From: Paenibacillus oralis
Lineage (GTDB): Bacteria; Bacillota; Bacilli; Paenibacillales; Paenibacillaceae
Direction of reading: 5' to 3'
Assembly (NCBI RefSeq): GCF_003863965.1
Contig: NZ_RRCN01000002.1
Location: 126,569-190,568 of the forward strand
Length of the DNA: 64,000 nucleotides
Below, piece by piece: positions 1-8,086 of this stretch; the first letter of the stretch is position 1, and each line of letters starts with the position of its first letter. The notes below the pieces were generated by a model. It worked only from the letters and a program-made list of their open reading frames with translations. It was not told the DNA's origin and ran no database searches. Both the position numbers and the translations under genes were made by a program.

Positions 1-561
1 GAGGTCAATAATCTGGTGAGTGTCCATTCCAAGTACGAGACGAAGATTCCTGCTGTGTCACATGAGGGAATGAAATTTGGCCTAACCAGTTTAGCCTTCG
101 TTAAATACGAAGACCCTCTAACAAAAGACCCGCTGGAATCACCCTACACCCCAGAAGGAAGTAACCGGTACTTCAAACGTACCGAGAAAAAATCCGTCCT
201 CGCGCGTGCGGATGAACTGCTCAGTTTACACCTATCAAGTAAAATTGGGCACGATCAGACGTACGGCAAGAAGTTATATAACTTCGAATACTTCCTGAAC
301 AGGGCATACGCCTTTAACAGGGATAGAGGGAAATGTAGGGTGTGTGGAGAACTCGTCTTCGCTTTCAACGTGGATATCCACCATGTCAGCCCGTGGCTGC
401 CTGTTTATCTTGTGAACAAGGTTAAAAACCTTGCCACTTTACATGATACATGCCATGACCTAATTCATTCCGATAAGGATGTCTCATACCTACCTCAAAA
501 AGAACAGGTCAAAATTCAGAGTTTTAGAGAAAAGTTAATCGCTACCCCATGGCGGATATGA
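1..561 (+). CDS. Group II intron reverse transcriptase/maturase, C-terminal part (partial)
   Basis: The reading frame is open from base 1, so the gene enters from the left. What remains is the tail of an intron-encoded protein: a maturase-like stretch and then an HNH endonuclease domain with CRVCG, a following DIHH pair, and LATLHDTCHDLIHS. In this family the protein helps its own intron RNA splice and cuts the DNA target during retrohoming. The stop overlaps the start of an intron domain V hairpin, the usual arrangement. The reverse transcriptase domain with its YADD box lies outside the window. The assignment rests on the HNH pattern plus the adjacent domain V. Confidence 0.8.
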   Translation, partial: EVNNLVSVHSKYETKIPAVSHEGMKFGLTSLAFVKYEDPLTKDPLESPYTPEGSNRYFKRTEKKSVLARADELLSLHLSSKIGHDQTYGKKLYNFEYFLNRAYAFNRDRGKCRVCGELVFAFNVDIHHVSPWLPVYLVNKVKNLATLHDTCHDLIHSDKDVSYLPQKEQVKIQSFREKLIATPWRI

Positions 562-640
562 TGGAACGCCGTATGAAGGGAAACTTTCACGTACGGTGTG
601 AAGCGGGGGAAAAGGGCTCCTAGCGTTTAACCAAAACGTT
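1..640 (+). mobile_element. Group II intron A, 3' end (right boundary uncertain)
   Basis: Directly after the reverse transcriptase stop lies a domain V-type hairpin at about 562-601: GGAACGCCGTATGAAGG, a GAAA loop, then CTTTCACGTACGGTG. It closely resembles the domain V of intron B, so A and B belong to one intron subclass. A G-rich start of domain VI follows, but no clear pairing partner or terminal AY could be fixed. The 3' end may be truncated or may lie anywhere between about 615 and 700. Confidence 0.6.
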
Positions 641-765
641 GCCGCGAGTTGGATTGTTGAACCATAAGCTTGCCGCGAGTTCATTTGTTAAACCATATCA
701 TTGCCAAAAATTCAAATCGGCAAAGTTATGCTTTAATACCCGGCAAAGTTATGCTTCAACTCGAT
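628..765 (+). repeat. Cluster of direct and inverted ~19-bp repeats
   Basis: Three direct copies of a motif of the form TT(A/G)AACCATAANNTTGCCG start near 628, 659 and 688. Two inverted copies follow at about 716-737 and 741-762 (CGGCAAAGTTATGCTT, twice). The first two direct copies are followed by the same CGAGTT. Such arrays are typical of transposase or regulator binding sites at the end of an element, but no matching transposase is in the window. The span fills most of the gap between intron A and the next gene. Confidence 0.55.
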
Positions 766-817
766 GAAAGCTGGTTAGGCGTGGATGACTCTTACCTATC
801 GCTATAAGGAAGACAGC

Positions 818-2272
818 ATGTTGAAGTACTTTGTTGAAAAAGGAGAAGAATGGGCCCATCCAATTCTCATTCTTCGATCGATCATGCGAAATATGCTTTA
901 CGATGCCAATTTCCGTGAACCGATTAGAAAAAAACGTTTGAAGAAACTGGATTCTACCGATCCACTCACTAAAAAGGATCAATCGGAAGGACAAATCACA
1001 CTGATGGACTTGGAAACCCGGACATGTGGGCGAGATGGCGACTTACCATACGAGCCTCTTTGTCTTGACGGTAAACCGGCAAACCCTGATCTTGCATGCG
1101 CAAGTTTTACTTTGCAGGGGCGGATTTTCCTGCTGAAAACAGTGCTATACTTCCAGAAGCAAGCTGGAATGGAGCTTGTGACCCCGGAGGACATCGAGTA
1201 CATTAAAAAGGTTTGGAAGCAGGAGATGGGATGGGTTGAAAATGAAAAGGACCTCACACCAGAAGCTGTACCATACTATGGAGCACTTGTCCTCGATAAG
1301 GAATACCAGTTAAATGAAGCTGAAACAACCATACCCAATTTAGTTGTTGATCCTAAATACTATGCTCTTGAAGAGACGTTGCAGCTTAAAAACCGGTATA
1401 AGGAAGTCAAGGACTTGGTAAAACATGAAAGACTGAGAGTCCTCAATTCAACAAAGGATGCGACTCCGGAAACCTTGAATTTTATTTTCTATGTAACGAC
1501 CGATTTTGGCGGTGGTGAGGAAGAAATTTACGATGTTTTGAATCGAGCCAAAGTCAAGACCGGGCACAACATACCATTTTATTGGGTGCCAGTTGTGGCA
1601 AGAGAGAAAAACAGGAACGTGTTTTGGAATAACGTAACCTTTATAGTCTCAAGGCCAGACATTAAAACATCATCAGATGCAAGATCGTTTGTTAACTCCT
1701 TCATTGAAGCGGGGTGCAATCATCAGGAGGAAGTTTACAACTGCGAGAAGCACTTCTGGCAAATGCTCAAGGGGAAATCTACATTTGAAGCCAGAAAGAA
1801 GCTATTCATGCTCGGTATGCATCCAAATCAACTTTCGGAGGAACTGAAATTATTTGTAGGCGTAAATGATGAAGAACTCATGGTGGCTTATGCCATTAAG
1901 AGTTCCATTGGCGATGGTCTTTCCAGGATGGAAGCTGAAAAGGCGAAGAAATTATGTTGCTCTAGCCAATACTGGGACGAAGTATTCTGGACTCTGCTTT
2001 ATGAGTTCAAAACTTCTGAATCTGTTAAGCAGTACTTGATCGAGAAAGGATATGTACCTCAAGTGGTTCCGGAGGCAGTTAAGTTTTATGCTGATATCAA
2101 TAATTTGGAATTGTTCTTCGGGAACAAGGTAAGGGTACACGGAATGAGAGATTGTCTTAATTCTCTATTGTTCTTGCCCGATCAGCATCATAAATTGCCC
2201 GATTTCATGAAGAAGGCTTTGGAAAGGTACGTTCATGAACTCCAGGCATCTAGACAGAAAACGCCGCTGTAG
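818..2272 (+). CDS. Protein of unknown function
   Basis: About 484 residues, not recognised. The frame is also open from an ATG at 785, but the ATG at 818 is preceded by AAGGAAGA at good spacing and is preferred. No signal peptide or membrane segment is visible. Near the N-terminus the stretch EGQITLMDLE resembles the bacterial sliding-clamp-binding motif (QLxLF-like), which fits the clamp gene downstream, but this is inference. The gene is followed by a strong terminator, so it is probably its own transcription unit, separate from the clamp operon. Confidence 0.6.
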   Translation: MLKYFVEKGEEWAHPILILRSIMRNMLYDANFREPIRKKRLKKLDSTDPLTKKDQSEGQITLMDLETRTCGRDGDLPYEPLCLDGKPANPDLACASFTLQGRIFLLKTVLYFQKQAGMELVTPEDIEYIKKVWKQEMGWVENEKDLTPEAVPYYGALVLDKEYQLNEAETTIPNLVVDPKYYALEETLQLKNRYKEVKDLVKHERLRVLNSTKDATPETLNFIFYVTTDFGGGEEEIYDVLNRAKVKTGHNIPFYWVPVVAREKNRNVFWNNVTFIVSRPDIKTSSDARSFVNSFIEAGCNHQEEVYNCEKHFWQMLKGKSTFEARKKLFMLGMHPNQLSEELKLFVGVNDEELMVAYAIKSSIGDGLSRMEAEKAKKLCCSSQYWDEVFWTLLYEFKTSESVKQYLIEKGYVPQVVPEAVKFYADINNLELFFGNKVRVHGMRDCLNSLLFLPDQHHKLPDFMKKALERYVHELQASRQKTPL

Positions 2273-2293
2273 GCACTTAATGTATTAACAAAG

Positions 2294-2336
2294 GAATGGT
2301 GCAACCACCTGATAAGGATTGCACCATTTCTTTTGT
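2294..2336 (+). terminator. Rho-independent terminator
   Basis: AATGGTGCAA and TTGCACCATT form a 10-bp stem followed by TCTTTTG. It ends the unknown gene at 818-2272. The next ~230 bases up to the clamp promoter show no gene. Confidence 0.85.
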
Positions 2337-2568
2337 TTATCCCTACAATTTAATTAGGTAATACTTGTATCCAGACAAGGCGTGATTCTAGCACTTTCAG
2401 GAAACCTTGTTTTTTAAGGTATAACTGCCGAAGACGCTTCTATTCACGCCCTCCTTAGCACTCATGTCTATTCCGCAGTTAGGCCCAAATCGTATCTAAA
2501 GATCGTTACTCGGCTGCAGTAAACAATAATCAAACCAAAGTGTCTGTTTAACCGAGCCGAATTACAAC

Positions 2569-2770
2569 TTGCGTATCTGAAACAATTTCATTAAAATTAA
2601 CGTATACCCTTATCCACCTCTTATTTCTAACCTCTGAGCACGCGCTGAAAGAGGAATTCTAAGAAGTTATACAATGCTATTCTTTGGATAGGGAAAATAT
2701 GTCTTAATACGCCCCTGTGGGTGACAAAAAGCTTTTTAGCTAATTGTCGCTTGCAGGGGTTTTTTGCGCT
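2569..2770 (+). promoter_or_regulatory. Type I leader 1: promoter, bulged hairpin and terminator ahead of the clamp operon
   Basis: The promoter is TTGCGT, 17 bp, then TAAAAT (2592-2597), followed by GTATACCCTT at the expected transcript start and a pyrimidine-rich run. A hairpin at 2631-2654 has outer stem CCTCT/AGAGG, inner stem AGC/GCT, loop ACGC and a 3-nt 3' internal loop, with ATTCTAAG right after it. A terminator follows at 2712-2765 (CCCCTG/CAGGGG then T7). The same architecture recurs at five other promoters in the window. Confidence 0.75.
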
Positions 2771-2846
2771 CCAAAAATACGGAGGTGAAAAGCTAGGGGC
2801 GCATTTTTTTCCAACAACCCAATTATCTTTAAGGAGGAGAAAGTTT

Positions 2847-4019
2847 ATGTTCATAATCAAGAGTGATGCCCTTAAGAGTGTCGTTTCAATGCTGGTTAAG
2901 TCAGCCCGAAAGGCAGGTATCGGAGACAAAACAATTTACATTCGCACGTTGGATGACGGGTTGGTTTCTTTCTATTATCACGCGATAGAAATATCGGTTG
3001 AAAAGAAAGTTTCGGCTGAGATCCATGGGAATTTGGAAGTAGCAACGAGCATCGGAGAACTCGATGTTAAGGTTACTGCTCTTCCGGATGAAATAGAAGT
3101 AACAGTTGAAAAAACTTCAGGTGGACCTGTTCAATTCACTTGGGGCGGGAGTGGCAAACGGAGATCATGTCTGAAACTCGATGTTCTCCCAGAAACCTCC
3201 CCTATGGTCGAAGTTCCCCCGTTTGAAGAAATTGTGAATTGGAAGCCTGGTGAATTACATAACCTAGTTCGTCATATACCACCGTTTACTCTGGACTCCA
3301 AAAGCCCAAAGGCGGATCAATTGTCGAATACTCTAGGCCCGAACTTTTCAAAAGATGATACCGGTCGAGTAATTATTAGAGCAACTGATGGAGTTAAAGG
3401 GGTTATTATGTATCCTAAGCAAATGGAATGGTTTGATGATACTATGAGTATTCACATTTCAGCGCTGCAAGGTGTTGCTGATGTTATCCCAAGTGATGCT
3501 AGGATCCAGGTCGGACTTAGCGGTGGGACAGTAGTGATTTTTAAAGCGGGTTATACAACAGCAGTCTGCCGAACGTTGGTTGGTAAGTTCCCCCCAATTG
3601 CCCAATTATTCAAAACCAAAACTAAAGGGAAAATGAACATCGATCGTCTTGAACTAATCAAATTGTGTGAGCGTGTAAGACGGCTTGCACCGACTTATCC
3701 AGTGGTTCAATTTTATGTGGAGGGTAATAAAGTTTCCGCCGTAATCTCTGGTGTTTTGGAACAGGCGCTCCCTGCGTCGGTTGATGGTGAAGTTCCAAGC
3801 TTTGCGGTTATGGCCAATCATTTGGAAAAGGCAGCTCAGCTGTTCGAAATGTCGAGATCTGCTGACGAGCTGACTCTTTACGTAAATGCATTCAATGAGG
3901 CGGTTTCTATTGCCCACGACGGCAACGAAGATATTCGTTTGTGGGTCTTGCCGTACACCTCGCAATTTATTAAAGGGATAAACAATACATCTTCGAAGCG
4001 AATTCCAACGACTGTATAA
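2847..4019 (+). CDS. DNA polymerase III beta-like sliding clamp
   Basis: About 390 residues, close to the length of bacterial DnaN. The start is the ATG 8 bases after AAGGAGGAG; a longer frame from 2721 runs through the leader terminator and is rejected. The pattern follows the three-domain clamp: an N-terminal ALKSVVSMLVKSA helix, a middle domain with ATDGVKGVIMYP, and a third part with GKFPPIAQLF and FYVEGNKVSAVI. In the family the clamp encircles DNA and tethers polymerases and repair or modification enzymes. Divergence suggests an element-specific paralogue rather than host dnaN. It heads an operon with the SNF2 helicase and a protein ending in QMSIF, a clamp-binding-like peptide. The family call rests on pattern, not on a search. 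Confidence 0.7.
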   Translation: MFIIKSDALKSVVSMLVKSARKAGIGDKTIYIRTLDDGLVSFYYHAIEISVEKKVSAEIHGNLEVATSIGELDVKVTALPDEIEVTVEKTSGGPVQFTWGGSGKRRSCLKLDVLPETSPMVEVPPFEEIVNWKPGELHNLVRHIPPFTLDSKSPKADQLSNTLGPNFSKDDTGRVIIRATDGVKGVIMYPKQMEWFDDTMSIHISALQGVADVIPSDARIQVGLSGGTVVIFKAGYTTAVCRTLVGKFPPIAQLFKTKTKGKMNIDRLELIKLCERVRRLAPTYPVVQFYVEGNKVSAVISGVLEQALPASVDGEVPSFAVMANHLEKAAQLFEMSRSADELTLYVNAFNEAVSIAHDGNEDIRLWVLPYTSQFIKGINNTSSKRIPTTV

Positions 4020-4033
4020 ATACAAGAAGAGAG

Positions 4034-4077
4034 AGGAGGAACAGCCCCCACATGGGTTTAGGTGTGGGGGCATTTTT
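4034..4077 (+). terminator. Intercistronic terminator hairpin between ribosome binding site and start codon
   Basis: AGGAGGA (4034-4040) is followed by GCCCCCACA and TGTGGGGGC forming a 9-bp stem, then ATTTTT and the helicase ATG. The hairpin can act as a terminator between clamp and helicase. It also separates the only good ribosome binding site from the start codon, so it may work by bringing the two close together. Confidence 0.65.
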
Positions 4078-4525
4078 ATGGCAAAGTTAAAATACTCGAA
4101 ATTAGGTGTCGTCTTAAATCCAGAATCTATCGCTGAGGCGATGAGTATCAGTGAATGCTTTATTGGAGTAAGGAGCAACCCGAAGAAGTTTTCATGGCAT
4201 TCGCTGGTCACTCGTAGCGAAAAGCCCTTATCCGAAGTTCCTCCGATTGCCGAAATGGGCTTGTGGGGCATTTCCTTGGACCAAGAGACTCTTGAAAAAA
4301 CAGAAAGTATCCTCCGTAGCAAGAGGAAAGTATACCGACGCGGGATGTTGCCTCTCTCAGCATGGAAGGATACTCCGGCATATAAGAAGGCACGAGAACG
4401 GGTGGAGGCCTTGTTTGGTAAGCCGATGAAGGATGGCCGCGTATTGTTTCCGTATCAATTGGATCTCGCTGCCTATATTGTTTGTGTAAAGCGAATTCTC
4501 AATGCTTGGGAGATGGGTCTAGGAA
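4078..4525 (+). CDS. SNF2-family helicase, exon 1
   Basis: This exon holds the N-terminal ~149 codons. It contains the Q-motif-like LFPYQLDLAAYIV (near residue 124) and the start of motif I, EMGLG, after which a group II intron begins one base into the next codon. Joining this exon to bases 5677-7199 and 9874-10173 gives an uninterrupted frame of 757 codons including the stop. The joined protein reads MGLGKTIGTLVG across the first junction, the expected Walker A. SNF2 proteins are ATP-driven DNA translocases. The start follows the clamp gene and the intercistronic hairpin. Confidence 0.85.
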
Positions 4526-5676
4526 GTGCGCAACGTTAGCCTATAAGCGGAAATTTTGGCACTGGAAAGAAAGTCTGGAACCAGTAAAGAAAGTCCGGAA
4601 CTAGTTAAAAATCTATGGAACCAGTAAATAATGTCTGGAACCATTTGAAAAGAAATTGTGGAACCGGTACGCGAAGTGGCTGAAGCGTAATACACGCTTT
4701 AACTGTAATTCCGATATGTTGAGTGAAACCCTCAACCCGGACAATAACCTCCATTGGGTCCGGACCATGATACTCCTGTGTGCGGCGACGATCTAATGCG
4801 TCGACGGTACGAGAGCCAGGCAAAGTCGTATTTGCGAGGAGACCGAAATCCCCCACATAATGCGGTGGTCCTTAAAAGCAACCTATGCTGAACGAAGATG
4901 AATCCTCGTCATGCACGCTCCGTCACCCATCCCCGCCTTACTTCGGTTCAAAGGGCGGACTAAGGGGAATCTCAAACCAGGTGCCTATCGGCTTGAGGCG
5001 AAATACACCACTTTCCGAATGGTGTATCTTCGAACTGCTCAGTTCGGGTTAATCTCGGGCAGCCAGTACCCTCGGAGTATAGAGGACAGCTAAGGGTTTG
5101 CAAATGAAGGGATAGGAATTATGGAACGTTGGATACCTATTTGGCGGAGGGATTAGACCCGTCGATGCCTCATAGGAGTCAGCAGCGTCATACTAGTGAT
5201 GACGGCAGGCCTGTTGACCGCACCTATAAAACAGCAGAGGTGTTGTGGAAGTGGGCGAGAGGGGAAAAACCGGCCCGAGCGAAGGACGCTAGTCAACTGA
5301 TGACAATCTGGTAATTTCATCCACATGGACAGTGTGGGAGTAAAACAGTCAATTCACAACGTTACCCTGGTATCCAAGGGGGAATGCGACGTGAAGGTTA
5401 AAAGACGTGAAATAGCAAATGAAAGCAGTCTACGAGCAACCTTGGACGAGATGAAATCGACTCTCCAAGGAAAGAAACTAACCATTTTACGACTTGTTGA
5501 ACTCATGTGGAACAATGAAGAAACCAGCAGTGTAGCGGTTTAGTGGGTAACCGCTAATTTAGCAGCGCGTAATAGCGCCATCAGTTGATGGAACGCCGTG
5601 TGCAGGGAAACTTGCATGCACGGTGTGGGGTGGGGGAAAGTCTGGAGATTACTTTCAAAGGATTACCTATCACCAT
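4526..5676 (+). mobile_element. Group II intron B (1151 nt, no intact protein) in the helicase gene
   Basis: The 5' end is GTGCGCAACG, matching the GUGYG consensus. A domain V hairpin near 5588-5628 (GGAACGCCGTGTGC, GAAA, then GCATGCACGGTG) and a domain VI stem follow, ending in CACCAT. Removing it restores motif I of the helicase exactly. No reverse transcriptase is encoded; the short frames inside are structure or decay. Its domain V resembles that of intron A much more than that of intron C, so it may depend on a maturase like A's in trans (inference). Confidence 0.85.
4565..4668 (+). repeat. Five ~21-bp direct repeats inside intron B
   Basis: A motif of the form TCTGGAACCAGTAAA recurs about every 20-22 bases, with drift, from just after the intron 5' end: TCTGGAACCAG, TCCGGAACTAG, CTATGGAACCAG, TCTGGAACCAT, TTGTGGAACCGG. 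It is unlike the rest of the intron and could be the end of an older insertion. Confidence 0.55.
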
Positions 5677-7199
5677 AGACAATTGGTACGCTTGTCGGTC
5701 TTGCTTCTGATCCAACAAACAAACTGAGTTTAATTGTTACGATGAGCAGAAACATGAACGACTGGGTTAAGGAACTGAACCTATTAGGGTTTGAAGAGAA
5801 CAAAGATTTTATCATTTTAAAAAAACCAGGGGATCTCAAAAAAACCGCTGGGGTTCGCTTTCACCTCGTCTCTTACGAAAAATGGAGCACGGATCGTGTG
5901 ACCTTCCGTAAGAAGAAACATACAACATGTCCGGATTGCCATTCTGGAGCTGGGTTCTTTAACCGGCATCGGCAATATTGTATAGCCTGTAAAAGGAAAG
6001 CTGTTCCCATCATGTTGGATGATGATGGCAAACTGCTCGAGGCTCGTTGGTCCGAGAATGATCTCCCAAAACACTGCCCTGCATGTGGCGGTGAGTGGAA
6101 AAAGGGTGCGTTGTCCTGCGATCACGAGTGTACTGTTTTGCATAATGGCATTGAGGAAGTAAGAAAATGCACTTATTCATTGATAGAAAAGCGCATCCCC
6201 TCTCTTTCGCACTATTACCACAAAGGCTACGACGCGGTGGCCGTTGATGAGGCTCACTACATTAAAAATGCCGAGAGCCAACGTGCAAAGTCGATACTAA
6301 GGATTAAGGCGCGGACAAGGGTATTGCTGACAGGCACACCGGCAGAAAATGAAGTAACCGATCTGTATTGGTTGCTCGGCTGGCTGACTGGTTTCTCATC
6401 CCGGTATGACGATCCCATTGAGGGATTTGGGGGTAATCCGAAGCCATTTGCTGGGTATGGGAAAGTCGGTCTCGAACATTTCCGAGCTCATTATGGCGGT
6501 GGCTCTAAACGGCGCGTCCTTGATGTGGATTCCGTTGAAGCTCGGGTAGGTCATCATGAACAACTTTGGCAGATTCTCGATACTGTTATGGTTCGGAAAA
6601 AGAAAACGGATGACGATGTTAAAGATTACATCGCTGTACCAGAGCCAAAGCATATTCGGTACCATCTTGAATTGCTTCCGGCAGAACGCGAACTCTATGA
6701 TTTACTTGTGGAACGGTTTCGTGAGTGGTATGAGGGCGAAGTCACCAAAAAAGAGGCTGCTGAAATGCGTGGCGAAAAATATCGGATCAATACTATCGAA
6801 ATCTGCACTTGGATGGATAAGCTTCGAAAAGCAGCGAGCTGCCCATGGACCTTCCCGGAATACGATGTTCTTAAAGGGAGCACGACGGCGAAGCTACAAT
6901 ATATTGAAAGTAAAGTTAAAGACTTTATGCGTCGGGGAAAGAAAGTATTGCTGTTCTCTGGCCATAAGGAAACGATCGAGCAATTGAAACTTGCCTTAGA
7001 CGAAATTATCCCAGGACGATTTGCTGAATACATTCATGGGGATGTTGCGATGCAATATCGCTGGGATGTCATGAAAAAATTTCAGGACCCTGACGATCCT
7101 CTTAGTATTCTTATAATGAGCCACCGTACGGGGGCCGAGAGCTATACATTGACCGAAGCCAAGGGAGTATTCATCGTTGATTTAGATTTCAATGGAAAG
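5677..7199 (+). CDS. SNF2-family helicase, exon 2
   Basis: This central exon completes motif I (KT) and carries two Cys pairs of zinc-ribbon type (CPDC..CIAC and CPAC..C), then motif II VDEAHYIK (near residue 340), motif III LLTGTPAENEVTDLYWLL and the second helicase lobe with LLFSGHKETIEQL and IMSHRTGAESYTLTEA. The zinc-binding insert lies between motifs I and II. The exon stops after DLDFNGK, just before motif VI, where GTGCG of intron C begins. Without splicing, the frame would close after only seven more codons. The exon begins in the middle of a Lys codon. Confidence 0.88.
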
Positions 7200-7246
7200 G
7201 TGCGACCAGAAGTTGCCTAGTGTTAGTGTGAAAGCATGCTCGGAAC

Positions 7247-7276
7247 AAAAAAAGAAGTGTCGAGAGGCACTCCTTT
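7247..7276 (-). terminator. Terminator of the intron-borne small gene (minus strand)
   Basis: On the minus strand GGAGTG pairs with CACTTC (one G-T pair) across CCTCTCGA and is followed by seven Ts. It lies immediately after the stop of the small membrane protein and would not stop transcription of the intron itself. Confidence 0.6.
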
Positions 7277-7441
7277 TCAGCCCTGGGATACTAGCAAATA
7301 GGTGCCAGTGGCTACGAAAGATAATACTCCGATAACACCAATGTATAACAGAGAGAACTCTTCTTTAAGTACCTTGGTGATTAACCAGAAAAAAAGGATA
7401 GAGATCACGAACAACGTAATAAAAATCCAAAGGTAAATCAT
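7277..7441 (-). CDS. Small membrane protein inserted in group II intron C
   Basis: A 54-residue frame runs opposite to the intron. It starts with ATG behind GAGGTG and has two hydrophobic segments (about residues 3-22 and 32-51). A hairpin with a T-run lies just beyond its stop on the minus strand, giving it the form of a complete transcription unit. It lies between CATGCTC (7235-7241) and GAGCATG (7509-7515), which pair, so the insert would occupy a terminal loop of intron domain I. It is not recognised as a known family. Confidence 0.6.
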   Translation of the reverse strand: MIYLWIFITLFVISILFFWLITKVLKEEFSLLYIGVIGVLSFVATGTYLLVSQG

Positions 7442-8086
7442 ACATTACACCTCACACATATTTTCTTATCTTTGTTGTACCATCGTTCATGATTCATGTC
7501 CATTACTGGAGCATGTCAGTAGCTAGTCCAGTCGTCCGGACTATCCCTATCCGAAACTGCTGTGGAAGTAATTCCGCTGTTGGGTTGCATGAGGAAATGC
7601 GTAAGGTGTAGGTGAGCACACACTGAAACCGCGCTAGGGGAAGACGATCATGGTGAACATTTATGTGAATCTACGCAAACGTCGTTATGAAGAACCAACA
7701 AAAAGGAAACGTGCTGTGTTGGAAAAGTGATTGGGAAGTCAGGGAGTCTTTCCGCCCTGGCTGTGACGACCCATACGATCACCGGCGTATAGTAGGCACC
7801 TAAAATCGTCGTATCTATCCTATGTGGAACTGGGTAAGCCCCATATCGTCCGTCTTCGCACCTGCGAAGCGGTAGGGAGGCCGTAAGGTCGAACGAAAAG
7901 GTAGGGGGTAGAGGAGGTTAGAGGAAGCGAAAGCCACTGGAACGAAAGTTCAGAGGAAAAGGGCAAGTCCCTATAACTCGGTGGATAGTGCTCGTTGGCA
8001 CGACCCGAAAGGGTGCTGACTTCTAACTGGTCTTCATACGGAATGAGAAATTTGTTGAATCTTTTTACGAGAGGAAGGGCTATGTT

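Noticed and set aside
3654..4322. 222-codon minus-strand frame across the clamp-helicase junction
   Set aside because: It overlaps two well supported plus-strand genes and crosses a terminator hairpin.
4605..5543. Several 60-83 codon frames inside 4526-5676
   Set aside because: The region is structured group II intron RNA; the frames lack family features, and intron boundaries are fixed by the helicase junction.
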